A DNA stretch of 64,000 nt, from assembly GCA_037178625.1 (NCBI GenBank), contig CM074127.1, forward strand, positions 2,604,001 to 2,668,000, given 5' to 3'. Source of the DNA: Skeletonema tropicum. Taxonomy: Eukaryota > Bacillariophyta > Thalassiosirophyceae > Thalassiosirales > Thalassiosiraceae. The position numbers and the translations under genes were made by a program. This document shows, piece after piece, positions 19,743-30,899 of the stretch. Below the pieces are notes generated by a model. It saw only the letters and a program-made list of their open reading frames with translations, searched no databases and was not told the origin of the DNA. Positions within the stretch are counted from its first letter, which is position 1. Every line of letters begins with the position of its first letter.

Positions 19743-21808
19743 TTACATCAAATCTCCGAAGTACTCCTCCATATCGTCAAACCTCAATCCTAATCCACTG
19801 AAATCACTCTTAACCTCGTTCCACATACTCCCCCTAGTTTCCATCTTATCAGCCAACTTGGCTCTTCTTTCAATCTGTTCGTAAGTCCAGTTGGCATCAT
19901 CTGTTGCAGCAAAGCAACCATGGCTGCCATGGGGGACTGCAATTCCAATTGGAACTCTGGCAATCGGACCAGCAGCTACATCGCTTGCTTTCAAGACGAC
20001 CAGTTCACTGCTTTCATCTTTACCATTGAACAAAGTCGAAAGAATATAGCCCCCATCTTCCGAATCATCCCCACGCCGTTCCGCGTACATTGGTTCACCA
20101 CAAAACTCATAGCTTTCGGGGAACCAGCTCTCTTGCGTACCAGTGTCAGTGTCAAATTTGGTAATACCTTGAGGAGGAGCAATGCTCTCTCCCATCGCAC
20201 CCGCAGCGGCGTAGATGAATCGATGCTTCTGCGCACTAGTATTAGAATTGATAACGCCGAAATAAAGTTGATCCTGACTAATGCAAGTTTTGGCAACCAA
20301 ACCTTTCTTTGGATTTACTTCATACCTCCAGAGTGACTTTTTGGATGACATATTCTGGAAATCACCGAGAGTTGATGCCCAAGGCCACTGAGTATTGGGT
20401 TTAGCTCCACCATTATCAGCAGATCGGATGGCATCAAAGATAATTGTATCATCTTCATTCTCGTAAGCATTTATTATCTGTAAGTTGGCCTCTGGCATGC
20501 CGTCGAAAGGTATTTCAATTGTTTTCATTCCGCCAGCGTTTTTGTTACCAGGCCGAGCCACAATGTGTAGAAGCTAAGTAGGTGGGGACAACATGATACG
20601 TTTAGCAAAAAGGAACAACGATATCGTGCTGGCACTTGCACATCTGAATGAATAGAACTTACCGAAGATTGACTCTCCAAAGTAGCACTTTTACCAGGCT
20701 CCTTATTCAGCATGTACTGCATCCCATTCACCTTCAACTGTGGCTGAACAAAGACACAGTAGTTGTCAGTCACACCAAAGTCATAAACCAGTGCCAAACC
20801 CGGTAACTCCAACTGGACTGCTCCATCATTTTCTTTGATGGGCTGAAACTTGGAGTTGAACTCGTAAATATTCAACGTGCTTCCGCTAGATCCTTCGTCA
20901 ATTCCATAAAATAAGATACGATTGCGCTTGGAATCAATAACAGCACTAGAGCTCATGGCGCTTTCCTCTCTTTTGATGATACCACCCAATTGACTTCGTC
21001 CATCAGTACTCAAGGCAAGAGAATCCAGTTTGTACGGCAATCCGCCAGCCCACATGGTTAATAATCGCTTTCCAAAGTATACCGCGCGCGTGTTGGATGT
21101 ATTCTTCCTCAATTTGTTCAAACCATTAAGTAAGTGGTGTCTGTAAAATGGAAGAGACAGATCATTACCAACACTTCCACCATTATCACTAGATCTTGTG
21201 GATTCCATCCCAGTGTACAATTTCTTTCCCTTCTTTCGCTCATTGTTAAAGGCATTGGTTCGAACGTATCGAAATCTCGTGGTCACCTTTTCCTTGGTAT
21301 CAACAACGTCAGCTGCCTCATCAGCATCGCTGTCACCCGTCTCAATTGCTTCATTCCCATGAAAAGTCATGGCCAATACAGCCCCATCCGCCTCAAACGG
21401 ATGCAATACCATTCGACTCATATCTTCACCATCAGGAACAGGAGGTTGCTTCGGCTTGACCAAGGAATTCTTTGGCGGTGGCAAAGAACCTGCGCTGAAC
21501 ATGGCAGGTCCACTTTTGTAATATGTCCCAATGAGATCTGGAGGGAGTGCACCCTCTGTAGGGGTGGAGAGGGAGCAGGAAATTTCATTGAAGACAGTTT
21601 TGAATCCATTGGAGTATGCTTGCATATCTGGTGGAGATGGAGGTGATTGTTGTTGCATCAAAGATGTATCCACCGATCCTTCTGCTACCGAAGCCGATAG
21701 AGAAAACGTTGATCGAGATTGAGCTGTTGCCACCGATGGAGAAGATTGAAAGCCACTGGCTTGACCGCTGAGCAATGCAATGATTGCTAAACTGTGAGAA
21801 AACTTCAT
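19743..21808 (-). CDS. Carotenoid cleavage oxygenase homologue lacking most iron ligands, two exons
   Basis: 658 aa from exons 21808-20663 and 20573-19743 (89-nt intron, TCG/GTAAGT to CTTAG). It starts with a secretory signal (MKFSHSLAIIALLSGQASGF), consistent with plastid import. The rest aligns by eye with the RPE65/CCD seven-bladed propeller family: LPPDLIGTYYKSGPAMF, LVYDFGVTDNYCVF, INAYENEDDTIIFDA, IAVPHGSHGCFA. Active members bind Fe(II) with four His. At the matching sites this protein has Ser (in SSSAVIDSKRN, where the family has AHP), Tyr (VYDFGVT, family HDF), Gln (LQIINAYE, family H..NAYE) and one retained His (SHGCF). It may therefore be a non-catalytic carotenoid-binding protein or use other chemistry. 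The frame is intact, so it is not an obvious pseudogene. The stretch 21809-21883 is open but the ATG at 21808 fits the signal peptide. Confidence 0.82.
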
Positions 21809-22298
21809 CTTGTTCTTTTGCTCGATTTTACTCCTATCGAATACTCTGATGCAGGAAAGATCCCCCCTTTTTTGTGAGCACAATCAATATATTAATACAC
21901 CACTGCGTTGCACCAACAATGCTATCCAGTTAATGAGAAGAACAGCCACCTACTCACTACCGTGGAAGTCAGTACTGGAGAACTCACACAATGGTTCGTT
22001 GTCTTTTGCAGGCAAAACAGGCGCAGGGCTCGGCTGTGCGTCATCGTCGTCGAAGTGGAACAGAAAGATTTTGTGCCATAGAAAGATGACACTATTTTAC
22101 TGACAGCACTGCTTCCTTCTCATATGAATGTTACAGAGGAAATAAATACACCCAGCGACAGCGACCATCCAGCGACTACCACAGCCTGCCGCCACACAAC
22201 GCGTGGAAGTGCTTGGCAATCTTTGGCAATGATCCGATCTTCATGGTGTGGAGCAGCTATTGTTATTGTACCCCAGAGCAGTGAATAATAAATAAACC
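21809..22298. promoter_or_regulatory. Divergent promoter between carotenoid-oxygenase homologue and PheRS alpha
   Basis: A 490-bp spacer. It includes a cagcgacagcgac-type short repeat near 22153 and AT-rich sequence (aataataaataaa) just before the PheRS ATG. No other gene is supported. Confidence 0.35.
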
Positions 22299-23831
22299 AT
22301 GAGCGACCCTGAATCTGCCATCCTATCCGCTCTCGCCTCTGAGGAGGGATCTACAATCGCCGACACGTACGCTTTCGCTGCGTCTCATAATTTTGATCAC
22401 AACCAAGTTGTCGGTGTGTCCAAATCTCTCGAGGGAGATGCATACGTTACCCTGAAGGAGCTATCAACTCAATTCTTCGTTCTTCAAAAGGAGGCCAGCG
22501 ATATTTCAACCAATGGATCGCAAGAAATCAGAGTGTTGGGTGCCTTGGTGAAGGCGGGAGATGCCGGATTGTCCATACCAGCGTTGCAGCAGGAGGTGGG
22601 CAAGGATATTAGTAAAATCGGTATGGGAAATTGTCTGAAAAACAAGTGGGCCAAGAAGGACAAGGCATCGGGAAATCTTATCGCAATTGTTACGGAGGCA
22701 AAAGATGAGGTTAGGGAACAGCTTGCTGCACTCCAGGCCGCCAATGGTGATCCCAAAGCGCTTGATGATAAATCTGTGACAGCACTCAAACGACGCAAGC
22801 TCATCTCACTTGTGACGCGTAAATCCTACACCGTCTCTCGTGGATCTGACTACCAACCCAAACGTGTGAAGAAGGCTGCTGATCTGACCAAAGAAATGCT
22901 TGATTCTGGAAGTTACAAAACCACCACCTTTAAGGAATACAACTTTCAAACTCTTGGTGAGAGCGTGGGAGGGGGATATCTTCACCCGTTGCTAAAGGTA
23001 CGAGCCGAATTCCGAAAGATTTTAATGCAAATGGGATTTCAAGAGATGCCAACAAGCAAATGGGTAGAGAGTTCCTTCTGGAATTTCGACTCATTGTTCC
23101 AACCGCAATCTCACCCAGCGAGAGACGCACATGATACCTTCTTCATCAAGGAGCCCGCCGAAACTGTTTCGGTGCCTGAAGATTATTATGAACGCGTCAA
23201 GACGATGCATGAAAGTGGTGGAAGTGGAAGTATTGGATACAGATACGATTTTAAGAGAGAGGAGGCTTTCAAGAATTTATTGAGGACGCACACTACTGCT
23301 ATCTCTTCTCAAATGCTGTACAAGCTTGCAAATCAGGAGGGAGGGTTCAAACCCGCGCGTTATTTCAGTATTGATAGAGTCTTCCGTAACGAGACGATGG
23401 ATGCAACCCACTTGTGTGAATTTCACCAAGTGGAAGGATTGGTTGCTGATTACGACCTCAGCTTGGGAGATTTGATTGGAACCATCGAGACCTTCTTCAA
23501 CAAGATTGGTATCACAAAATTGCGTTTCAAGCCTGCGTTCAACCCCTACACAGAACCATCCATGGAGATTTTCGGATATCATCCTGATTTGAAGAAATGG
23601 ACGGAGATTGGTAACTCAGGTATGTTCCGTCCGGAGATGCTTGCACCAATGGGACTTCCTGAAAATGTAAGAGTTATCGCTTGGGGTTTGAGTTTGGAGA
23701 GACCCACGATGATCAAGTACAGGATTGACAACATTAGGAACTTGTTCGGTCACAAGGTGGATTTGGCCATGACGAAGAACGCCCCAATTTGTAGGTTCGA
23801 GGGTGAAGAGGAAGAGAAACAACAGCAGTGA
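22299..23831 (+). CDS. FARSA: Cytosolic phenylalanyl-tRNA synthetase alpha subunit
   Basis: 510 aa, intronless. The N-terminal third contains winged-helix-like tRNA-binding segments (about 1-170) typical of eukaryotic/archaeal alpha chains, followed by [23 protein letters not shown] and the class II catalytic core: motif 1 region [17 protein letters not shown], motif 2 [17 protein letters not shown], and motif 3 [10 protein letters not shown]. It pairs with a beta chain to charge tRNA-Phe. There is no targeting sequence, so this is the cytosolic enzyme. The acidic tail [10 protein letters not shown] is unremarkable. Length matches the family (about 500 aa). Confidence 0.95.
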   Translation: MSDPESAILSALASEEGSTIADTYAFAASHNFDHNQVVGVSKSLEGDAYVTLKELSTQFFVLQKEASDISTNGSQEIRVLGALVKAGDAGLSIPALQQEVGKDISKIGMGNCLKNKWAKKDKASGNLIAIVTEAKDEVREQLAALQAANGDPKALDDKSVTALKRRKLISLVTRKSYTVSRGSDYQPKRVKKAADLTKEMLDSGSYKTTTFKEYNFQTLGESVGGGYLHPLLKVRAEFRKILMQMGFQEMPTSKWVESSFWNFDSLFQPQSHPARDAHDTFFIKEPAETVSVPEDYYERVKTMHESGGSGSIGYRYDFKREEAFKNLLRTHTTAISSQMLYKLANQEGGFKPARYFSIDRVFRNETMDATHLCEFHQVEGLVADYDLSLGDLIGTIETFFNKIGITKLRFKPAFNPYTEPSMEIFGYHPDLKKWTEIGNSGMFRPEMLAPMGLPENVRVIAWGLSLERPTMIKYRIDNIRNLFGHKVDLAMTKNAPICRFEGEEEEKQQQ

Positions 23832-24615
23832 AGTGAATACACGATAAGTACGCTCCTTTCTCCTTTCATGCCAATCAAGGAGATAAGTAGTCATCTAAGT
23901 TAGTTCTTCAAGTGGTTGTAAGATTTTGTAAATGAAACCCACTGCACTACCGAACATTGCAGCCAACTAAGGTATCTATGTAACCGTCATTAGATGAGCT
24001 TTTACTACTCGCCCAGCACTAAGTAGAGCAAACGAGTCACGGTCATTGTTGTAAGTACCATAAGTAGGTACTCAAGCAGTGTCTCAAAATCATCGACGGC
24101 GGACGTCCGTCGCGTCAGGTCATTCATCTCATCTAATCCCTAATCCCAATGGGGAGTCGGTCACTCACGCAGTCACACCCCTCGGTCATCCACTCCCGTT
24201 GCTTCATAATTTCCATCCGTCTTTGTAAGTCGCCAAAATATCTTATAATTCAACACTATTTCTTATTGGCGATCCAACTTTTTCATTTATCCTTTGAGAC
24301 TTCCCCATGATATACAAAAACGTCGAATGGCTTCAGGATTGTGCAGAACCCGGCAGTCATAACTGTATCACGAAGTAACCCAAGTACTCCCGATAATCAA
24401 TCGGGAGTCTGCGAATAGGGTGACCAGCCCCTGTGGGCTACTTCAATTCCGACGTAGAAACGCCTCTCCGCCACAAACACACTCATCATCGCTCCTCATT
24501 TTTCGGTCATCCAAAAGATCTCATAAAAATCATTTTGATCTCTGGCAACTACACCTCAGTACAACCACTCTCCAATCCTTACTACTCCTCTCCCTAATAT
24601 ATATATCTACACATC
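23832..24615. other. Spacer between PheRS alpha and GMD genes
   Basis: 784 bp between two same-strand genes. Positions 23851-23878 carry a sequence almost repeated at 27513-27539 (cgctcctt..cctttcatgccaatcaa). The right half is pyrimidine-rich and probably contains the GMD promoter and leader. No tRNA or ORF of merit is seen. Confidence 0.4.
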
Positions 24616-26221
24616 ATGTCTGAACTTACTCACTCTGGAAAAGTTGCTCTCATCACTGGTATCACCGGCCAGGATGGATCTTATTTGACTGAATTCTTGT
24701 TGTCTAAAGGATACACGGTGAGTTCAAACAAATAATATTCTCTTGTGTGGCACTTAATATTCACTGTTCGAGGGATTACTTGGCCCAGGCTGGCGTGACA
24801 GATGAGTGTATGACTTGTTTCGCTCTCAAGTCAATGAGGTTCTGTTTTCTTCAGGTCATTCTGCTTAAGAGCATAGATGCAGCACAGACATTTTCTTTGG
24901 AATTTTCAAGACATATTGAACTTAGAAATGGCAACTACTGGATATATCGGTGACAAGCACATGCAGCATCACACAGCATACCGTTAGACCCGCTATGAAT
25001 GGAAAATTTCAAGGGAACATCTGCATCTTTCAATTGATCAGTGGAGACATTTATCTTGAATGATATGTCTTTGCACTAAAGACAAATGACCGAACACATA
25101 AAAAGTTACACAAGATATACTGGGCTTCGGACTGGCTGGAACTTGGCCTCACTTAAAGACAAAGTCAGCATGGAATTCATTCACTCACATCTTGTTTCCT
25201 GCTTTGCCATTTTCTCTCGTATTAGGTCCATGGTATCATCCGTCGTTCTTCTTCATTCAACACCGGCCGTATCGATCACATCTACCGCGACCGTCATGAA
25301 ACTGGCGTCAAGCTTTTCCTTCACTATGGTGATCTCTGTGATGCTACCAACCTTATTACTATTATTGCCAATGTAAAACCCGATGAAATCTACAACTTGG
25401 GTGCTATGAGTCACGTTAAGGTTTCATTTGATATGCCTGAGTACACTGCTGACTGTGATGGTGTTGGTGTTCTCCGTATGCTTGATGCAATCCGCGCATG
25501 TGGACTTGAGAAGACTTGTCGTTTCTACCAAGCTTCCACCTCTGAGTTGTATGGAAAGGTCCAAGAGGTACCCCAATCCGAGACAACCCCCTTCTACCCC
25601 CGTTCTCCCTACGCTGTCGCTAAGCAATACGCCTTCTGGATTTTGGTGAACTACCGTGAAGCTTATGGAATGCATCTTACCAACGGTATTCTTTTCAACC
25701 ACGAATCTCCTCGTCGTGGCGCCACCTTCGTGACACGTAAGATTACAATTGCTGTTGCCCGTATCTCTCAAGGACTTGACAAGTGCCTCTTCCTTGGTAA
25801 CATTGACTCTAAGCGTGATTGGGGACATGCTCGTGATTATGTGAAGGGAATGTGGATGATGCTTCAAGCAGATGTTGCTGATGACTACGTTTTGGCCACT
25901 GGAGAGACACACACAGTGAGGGAGTTCGTTGAGAAGGCATTCAATGAAGTTGGCACCACAATTGTATGGAAGGGAGAGCGAGGAACTGTCGATGAGGTTG
26001 GAGTTGATGCTGCTGATGAGTCCAGAGTTCTTGTCCGCATTGATCCCCGTTATTTCCGTCCTACTGAGGTTGACTTGCTCCTTGGAGATCCTACCAAGGC
26101 TAAGAAAGAGCTTGGATGGGAGGCTGAAATGGGCTTTGAAGGTCTTGTAAAGGATATGATGGCCGCTGATTTGAAGATGGTAAAGGGTGAAGCTATTGAC
26201 CCTGAGGCTCCCAGACCATAA
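24616..26221 (+). CDS. GMD: GDP-mannose 4,6-dehydratase, two exons
   Basis: 365 aa from exons 24616-24717 and 25226-26221. The 508-nt intron is the longest in the window and splits KGYT / VHGIIRR at phase 0. It converts GDP-D-mannose to GDP-4-keto-6-deoxymannose, the first step to GDP-L-fucose in the cytosol. The extended SDR fold shows the NADP-binding [10 protein letters not shown] at the N-terminus, the catalytic STSELYG (Thr, Glu) and [12 protein letters not shown] (Tyr-x3-Lys), and the family block [17 protein letters not shown]. Length is typical. The usual AQSHVKVSF is AMSHVKVSF here, a mild change. Diatoms need fucose for polysaccharides and glycoproteins. Confidence 0.95.
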
Positions 26222-26990
26222 ACAGCGTCATTTGCCATTACAGTTCTTCTCATATTTCATCGTTGGAGTCACAAGATTGTATCTAAAGGTTCTTGTGCAG
26301 GCACTACTATTTGTCTAAATTAATAAAGCTTTAAAATAGGTAAACACCAACTCTCACAATTGGCGTAAACTTACACTCAGACGAGGGATAACAGAATTGG
26401 AGAAGCCAGACACTCGTGTGTATGATTCTTCCAGAATTACTGACTCTATCCAAATGCTCTTGTCAACATCAAGTCTGCAAGGAACAGGAGCTAGTCTTTA
26501 AATAATCGTTCATGGCTGGCATGTTCGTAGGCTTATTTGTTACGAAACCTTTGTGCAACCTTGCTTCATGGTCGTTAACACTTGCAATTGACAATCAAAC
26601 CAGAGACTCTTGACGTTTTGCAAGCTCATCAACAATGCCTAACTACCTACCTACCTACCTACACCAATACCCAACTCAACTTTGCAATAGATACAACATA
26701 TCGACTGTTCTATGCTCTTATATCTTCCACAATTCATCAAAGGTCTCTGGATAAGTAAATTTATAATGTAGGTTATCTACCATTTATCACTCTGTTTATT
26801 CACCTCATGACTCTTTCGTTGTAAATTCTTGTCCATCTAAGCGAATTGGGCTGTGTGAAGGTAATGAAGGTAAATCAAAATTAAAGCCACCTTTCAATTG
26901 TCTACCCGTTGCCCCCCTCGCTTTATCTGTAAACCAGATTTCCCAACAAGTTGTTGTTCAATGTAAAAAAATATCCACCTATCATGCTAA
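26222..26990. other. Convergent 3' spacer with a short CTAC repeat
   Basis: 769 bp between the stops of GMD and LSM6. It contains a short microsatellite of ctac units at about 26642-26662. No coding or RNA gene is supported. Confidence 0.45.
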
Positions 26991-27607
26991 CTATCTCTTC
27001 TGACTCGAGATATAAAGTACTATCACAACAAACATGAGGGATGAGCATGATGCAGAAATATTATACACTGAAAAAGAGCACAATCACAGCAGGATGTACA
27101 TACCATTGTTCCCACGTATGAAGCAATCTCCATATTTAGATTTCAGTTGCCCATCTACATATTCTTCAGTTTGCTCCATCGCAATGTTCATGTATCCATC
27201 TAAACATGCCAATACACCTCGATAATCCGTCCCTGAATTGAGACGAACATTGACAGGTCTTCCAAGAACATCTTTCAAGAAGTCAGAAGGCGATCGTTTG
27301 TTCTGCTCTACTGCTTCTCCCTGTGATGTTTGGAAATTGAAAGCAGAATAGAACGCAGAGGAGAAAAAATTGAGTTAATTGTAAAAGCTGATCTGTATCG
27401 TATATTAGAAGCAATACAAGTTACGATAGCTGATGGTCATATGATATCCTGAGGCTTGGAGGCACTGGCGACATGTCCGTCGATGCCAGTGATGTACCAC
27501 TTATATTCAACGCGCTCCTTCGCCTTTCATGCCAATCAATTTACAACGCCATCTCAACATACCTCAGCAGCCTTATTAGCATCGTTTGCTGCTTCTTCGG
27601 ATGACAT
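26991..27607 (-). CDS. LSM6: U6 snRNA-associated Sm-like protein LSm6, three exons
   Basis: 96 aa from exons 27607-27563, 27320-27104 and 27019-26991. Joined, the protein reads MSSEEAANDANKAAE/GEAVEQNK... RSPSDFLKDVLGRPVNVRLN (Sm1), YRGVLACLDGYMNIAMEQTE, YGDCFIRGNN/VLYISSQKR (Sm2). This matches LSm6 closely, including the RGNNVLYIS end, which only appears when intron 2 (27020-27103) is removed with AG at 27020; using the nearer AG would give an aberrant tail. LSm6 is in the LSm1-7 ring (mRNA decay) and LSm2-8 ring (U6 snRNA binding). Intron 1 is 242 nt. The very small first and last exons (45 and 29 nt) are invisible to simple ORF scans. Confidence 0.95.
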
Positions 27608-28005
27608 CGCGGACACGGTATTGCACACAGATGAATAGTGATAAGTGTTTGCTCTGATTGTGCTGCATTGTGCTTGTGCGTGCTTGTGCTATTGTGCTTG
27701 TGCTTGTGCCAAGGATTGGGGAGGGATTGGGGTATTCTCCGGTGGACAAGAGACCCGGGACCCGGACGCGAAGCATCTCGCATCTCTCGCTCACCGCTCG
27801 TGTTGGAAGCAGGGCAAAGGGCAAGAGTTGTGTTGACCATGACAAAAACTCACCAGTAAGTATTCAGTGCGACGTGCGACGAAGACCCACTTGCTTAAGT
27901 AAGCTGCTGCATAACAAAAGGAGTTACTGACTGTGAAGAAAGAAGAATAATAACTGTCGCGCCCTTGTATCATTACCCAATCCATCCCCCCTGAATATTA
28001 TCAAA
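27608..28005. promoter_or_regulatory. Divergent promoter with a TGTGCT-type microsatellite
   Basis: A 398-bp spacer. Positions 27659-27710 are a run of tgtgct/tgcttg units, producing several overlapping Cys/Ala/Leu-rich spurious ORFs on both strands. No gene is supported. Confidence 0.45.
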
Positions 28006-28556
28006 ATGATGTCTTCGATTGCAACAAAACTCACCTCCCATCAACGCAACCTCCGCACCCTCTCGCCTCATCTGCCATCTATAACATCATTGATGCAGGC
28101 ATCGCCCAATTTTTTCCACACTTCCGCGATCGTTCAAAGGGCACGTAAAGACCGCGATCCTAATATCAAAATTACATTGGAGCAACTGCGAATGGCAGCA
28201 CGGGGTTCAGGTCGGAGAGCACCAATATGTCATGATGAACAGGAGAAAGTAATGAACTCATTGGAAGCTGCAAACTATGAGGTAAGTGGGACTCTAGCCT
28301 TTGTTTCCTCCATTTTTGACACCACATACTCTGCTTTTTACATCGGAACTTATATGCTAAACTTCTTTATTATTCTCTCTCTACATGTCAATCATCGTAA
28401 ACACATCTTCTAATGCTTGGACAGAACTCTCTCATTTATAAATACATCATAGAGTATGATAAATGCCGAGAGGATTACGAAAAAAATCACAAGGGGAAGG
28501 ATAAGGCCATGATGAAAGAGCTTAACAAATACTTGGTCCGAAAGAGAAAGAAGTAG
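28006..28556 (+). CDS. Small protein of unknown function, probably mitochondrial, two exons
   Basis: 135 aa from exons 28006-28281 and 28425-28556 (143-nt intron, GAG/GTAAGT to GGACAG). The first ~45 residues (MMSSIATKLTSHQRNLRTLSP ... FHTSAIVQRA) are rich in Ser, Arg, His and Leu without acidic residues, typical of a mitochondrial presequence. The mature part is charged and helical: KITLEQLRMAARGSGRRA, a middle helix, then IIEYDKCREDYEKNH and a Lys-rich end VRKRKK. The size and basicity would suit a ribosome-associated or assembly factor, but I do not recognise it. There are two adjacent in-frame ATGs (28006 and 28009). Confidence 0.65.
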
Positions 28557-28785
28557 ATAGTATGAGACAAGTTGCTGACATATCAAAGCTTCGTCTTGAG
28601 CTTGGCGATTTAAAGTTATTTTAGTCGAGCGAAGGAGATGAATGAGCTTTACCTTCTTAGATATGGTACTAATATAATGAACACAGTTTTCAGTCCTGTG
28701 AAAAGGAGCAAATAAGCTTGAGCTCGCTCACTCTCTCTTTCTTCTCTCCATAAACAAAGGAGCATTGTCAACTCTTAGAGCTACA

Positions 28786-29640
28786 ATGAACAATCCAGAA
28801 ACAGTTACTTTCGATGTGGGAGGGAAAGTGTTCAAGGTCTCTCGGAATTTGATTGAGCAATTCTCAGATACGATGCTTGGCAAGATTGTCAGTGAAACTT
28901 GGAAACGTGACTCGTGCGAAGTCGTCTTCATCGACAGAGATGGTGATATTTTCGCTCATATTCTGAACTTTCTTCGCTATGGGAGCATAGTTTTACCCAT
29001 CTCAATCTCAAGGGCAATGTTCGAAAGAGAAATGGACTATTATGGCATCATTACTGATGTGAACACCCACACAATCAAGCAGGAGTCGTCAATTCATGCA
29101 TTGGAACTCGTCAAAAACAAACTCGAAGATGCCGAGTTAGAACATGATATGTTCCTCATTGCCGTTCATGCCTACCACAAGTATATGACTGGTGAAAGGA
29201 TTTGCTTTTTCAATGAGGACAGCAATATTGGTTTGTGTCGCAACCCATTTGATCATTCTGCGAACAGTCGCCTGAACGCCAAGCAGATCCTCAAGGACAA
29301 CCTAAAGTCTTATTACGGAATAGATGCGTGGTCCATCACCTTTTCGCAGCCCAAACGTTCTTTATTTGATGATCCCAGCTCCGGCCGGGTCGGGGTAAAC
29401 TTGCACCTGGAGTTTCCTTCTGATGAGCGCCCTTCTGCGAGCCCTTTCAAAAGTGGTCTACTCCAAGAAGGAGAATGGTATTGTAGCTGCACAACGAAGA
29501 ACCCAGTTGACGTAGATACATGCTTGGCGTGCGAGACTGCTAAACCTGTGCCGTCGCTTTTTGGGAATAGTGGATCAAATCGATTGCCAAGTCAAAGCTT
29601 TGGAACATGGAATGCAGGGTCAAGTGGCAACTCACTTTAG
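28786..29640 (+). CDS. BTB/T1-domain protein with a C-terminal RanBP2-like zinc finger
   Basis: 284 aa from the ATG at 28786. Residues about 6-95 form a KCTD-type BTB/T1 domain: VTFDVGGKVFKVSRNLI, then DRDGDIFAHILNFLRYGSI. T1 domains oligomerise and often act as cullin-3 substrate adaptors. The middle (about 100-225) is unassigned. Near the C-terminus, EWYCSCTTKNPVDVDTCLAC resembles a RanBP2/NZF finger (W-x-C ... N ... C-x2-C), which binds ubiquitin or RNA in other proteins; here the first pair is CxC rather than CxxC, so metal binding is uncertain. The tail has FG dipeptides. It may link ubiquitin recognition to a BTB scaffold, an inference. Confidence 0.8.
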   Translation: MNNPETVTFDVGGKVFKVSRNLIEQFSDTMLGKIVSETWKRDSCEVVFIDRDGDIFAHILNFLRYGSIVLPISISRAMFEREMDYYGIITDVNTHTIKQESSIHALELVKNKLEDAELEHDMFLIAVHAYHKYMTGERICFFNEDSNIGLCRNPFDHSANSRLNAKQILKDNLKSYYGIDAWSITFSQPKRSLFDDPSSGRVGVNLHLEFPSDERPSASPFKSGLLQEGEWYCSCTTKNPVDVDTCLACETAKPVPSLFGNSGSNRLPSQSFGTWNAGSSGNSL

Positions 29641-29802
29641 TAGAGATCTATCGCAGGAGACTAGCAGTCAGGGGTAAAAAGTAGAAAATGTCAACAAGTA
29701 GTGACTTATATGCATTATAAAGAAGTCTTTTAGTAAAAAGAGCCACCGTTTAGGTTTAGTGCTGAGAAGTAAACATCTTCAAGTCATTCACCGTCAAGGA
29801 AC

Positions 29803-30463
29803 TTAGAACATACGGAAAGTCTTCTTTCCGGTCTTGGCACGCTGAGCCTCATGGGCAACGACGTTGAACTTGACAGTCTTGGCCAAAGGACGGCACTGTC
29901 CAATGGTGACAATATCACCCTCCTTCACAGCGAAGCATGGGGAGCAGTGAGCATGAATGTTCTTGTGACGCTTCTCGAAACGACGGTACTTCTTGATGTA
30001 GTGAAGGTAATCACGACGGACAACAATGGTGCGCTTCATCTTGGTGGAGATAACAAGTCCCTTGAGGATCTTTCCACGGATGGAAACATTTCCAGTGAAG
30101 GGACACTTCTTGTCGACGTAGGTTCCCTCGATGGCAGCATCGGGGGTCTTGATGCCGAGTCCGACATTCTTTACCCAACGCATGGGCTTAACCTTCTTGA
30201 CGTTGACGCCGGCCTTGCGCTTGCGTGCAACGAAAATGGCATCTTGGCTTTGGTAGGCCTTTTCGTTCTCTATCGTGAGCCGCCACCACACGATAATTGA
30301 GAAAATAATGATGGTTGATGAACAACAACATCATCGGGTGAAGAGATCAAGACTTGTTAGAAAATTGAAGATGACATAGGCATGGTACCGCAGAAGACCA
30401 CCACTCCATGGAACAAAGCTACTTACGATCGCACTCCTTGTATTCCTTGGCTAGACGAGGCAT
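29803..30463 (-). CDS. RPS11: 40S ribosomal protein S11 (uS17), two exons
   Basis: 167 aa from exons 30463-30427 and 30269-29803 (157-nt intron, GATC/GTAAGT to GATAG). The joined start [19 protein letters not shown] leads into the conserved core: [70 protein letters not shown]. uS17 binds 18S rRNA in the body of the small subunit. Length and sequence are as expected for a eukaryotic cytosolic ribosomal protein. An intron just after the start codon region is common for ribosomal protein genes. Confidence 0.95.
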
Positions 30464-30899
30464 GGTTGATTTGTTAGTTGATAATGATAGTGTGATGAAA
30501 CTATGAGAGCATGGAGGTTTGATGAGCTACCGCTTACTGAGTTGTGATGAAATACCAATTCCTGCGCACAAATTTCCTGTGGATATTTGCATAAAAAGTC
30601 CGACTAAGTTCGATATCACAGCCGTACTGACGGTACTCAGATGGGTCCGTCCATCTTATATGATGTATTTATTGAAAAGGAAGCAATTTTTTATATCCTG
30701 TTAGAAAAATGGTGGACAGACGGTCTTTAGTCGGGCACAAACAAAGCACACGCAGTTGCACCACCATGGCTTTGCCGTGATGACGCCACTTGCCCGCTTC
30801 ACAGGTGCGCTCCCCAATTCGGCCATCACTGAAATCCTTTGCTCATCTTTGTCTTTCTGGTCCGGATCTTTGCAGTCGGTTGTTCTTTCGAGCTTTATT
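30464..30899. promoter_or_regulatory. Divergent promoter between RPS11 and SNF2 genes
   Basis: A 436-bp spacer. The SNF2 frame is open back to 30756 (alternative start MHHHGF), so the right part could be coding or leader. No other feature is seen. Confidence 0.35.

Noticed and set aside
21134..21646. 170-aa frame antisense to the carotenoid-oxygenase homologue
   Set aside because: Lies fully inside a well-supported gene and looks like a reverse-frame artefact.
27638..27985. Several overlapping frames in the LSM6 upstream region
   Set aside because: Caused by the TGTGCT microsatellite; frames on both strands, no family similarity.
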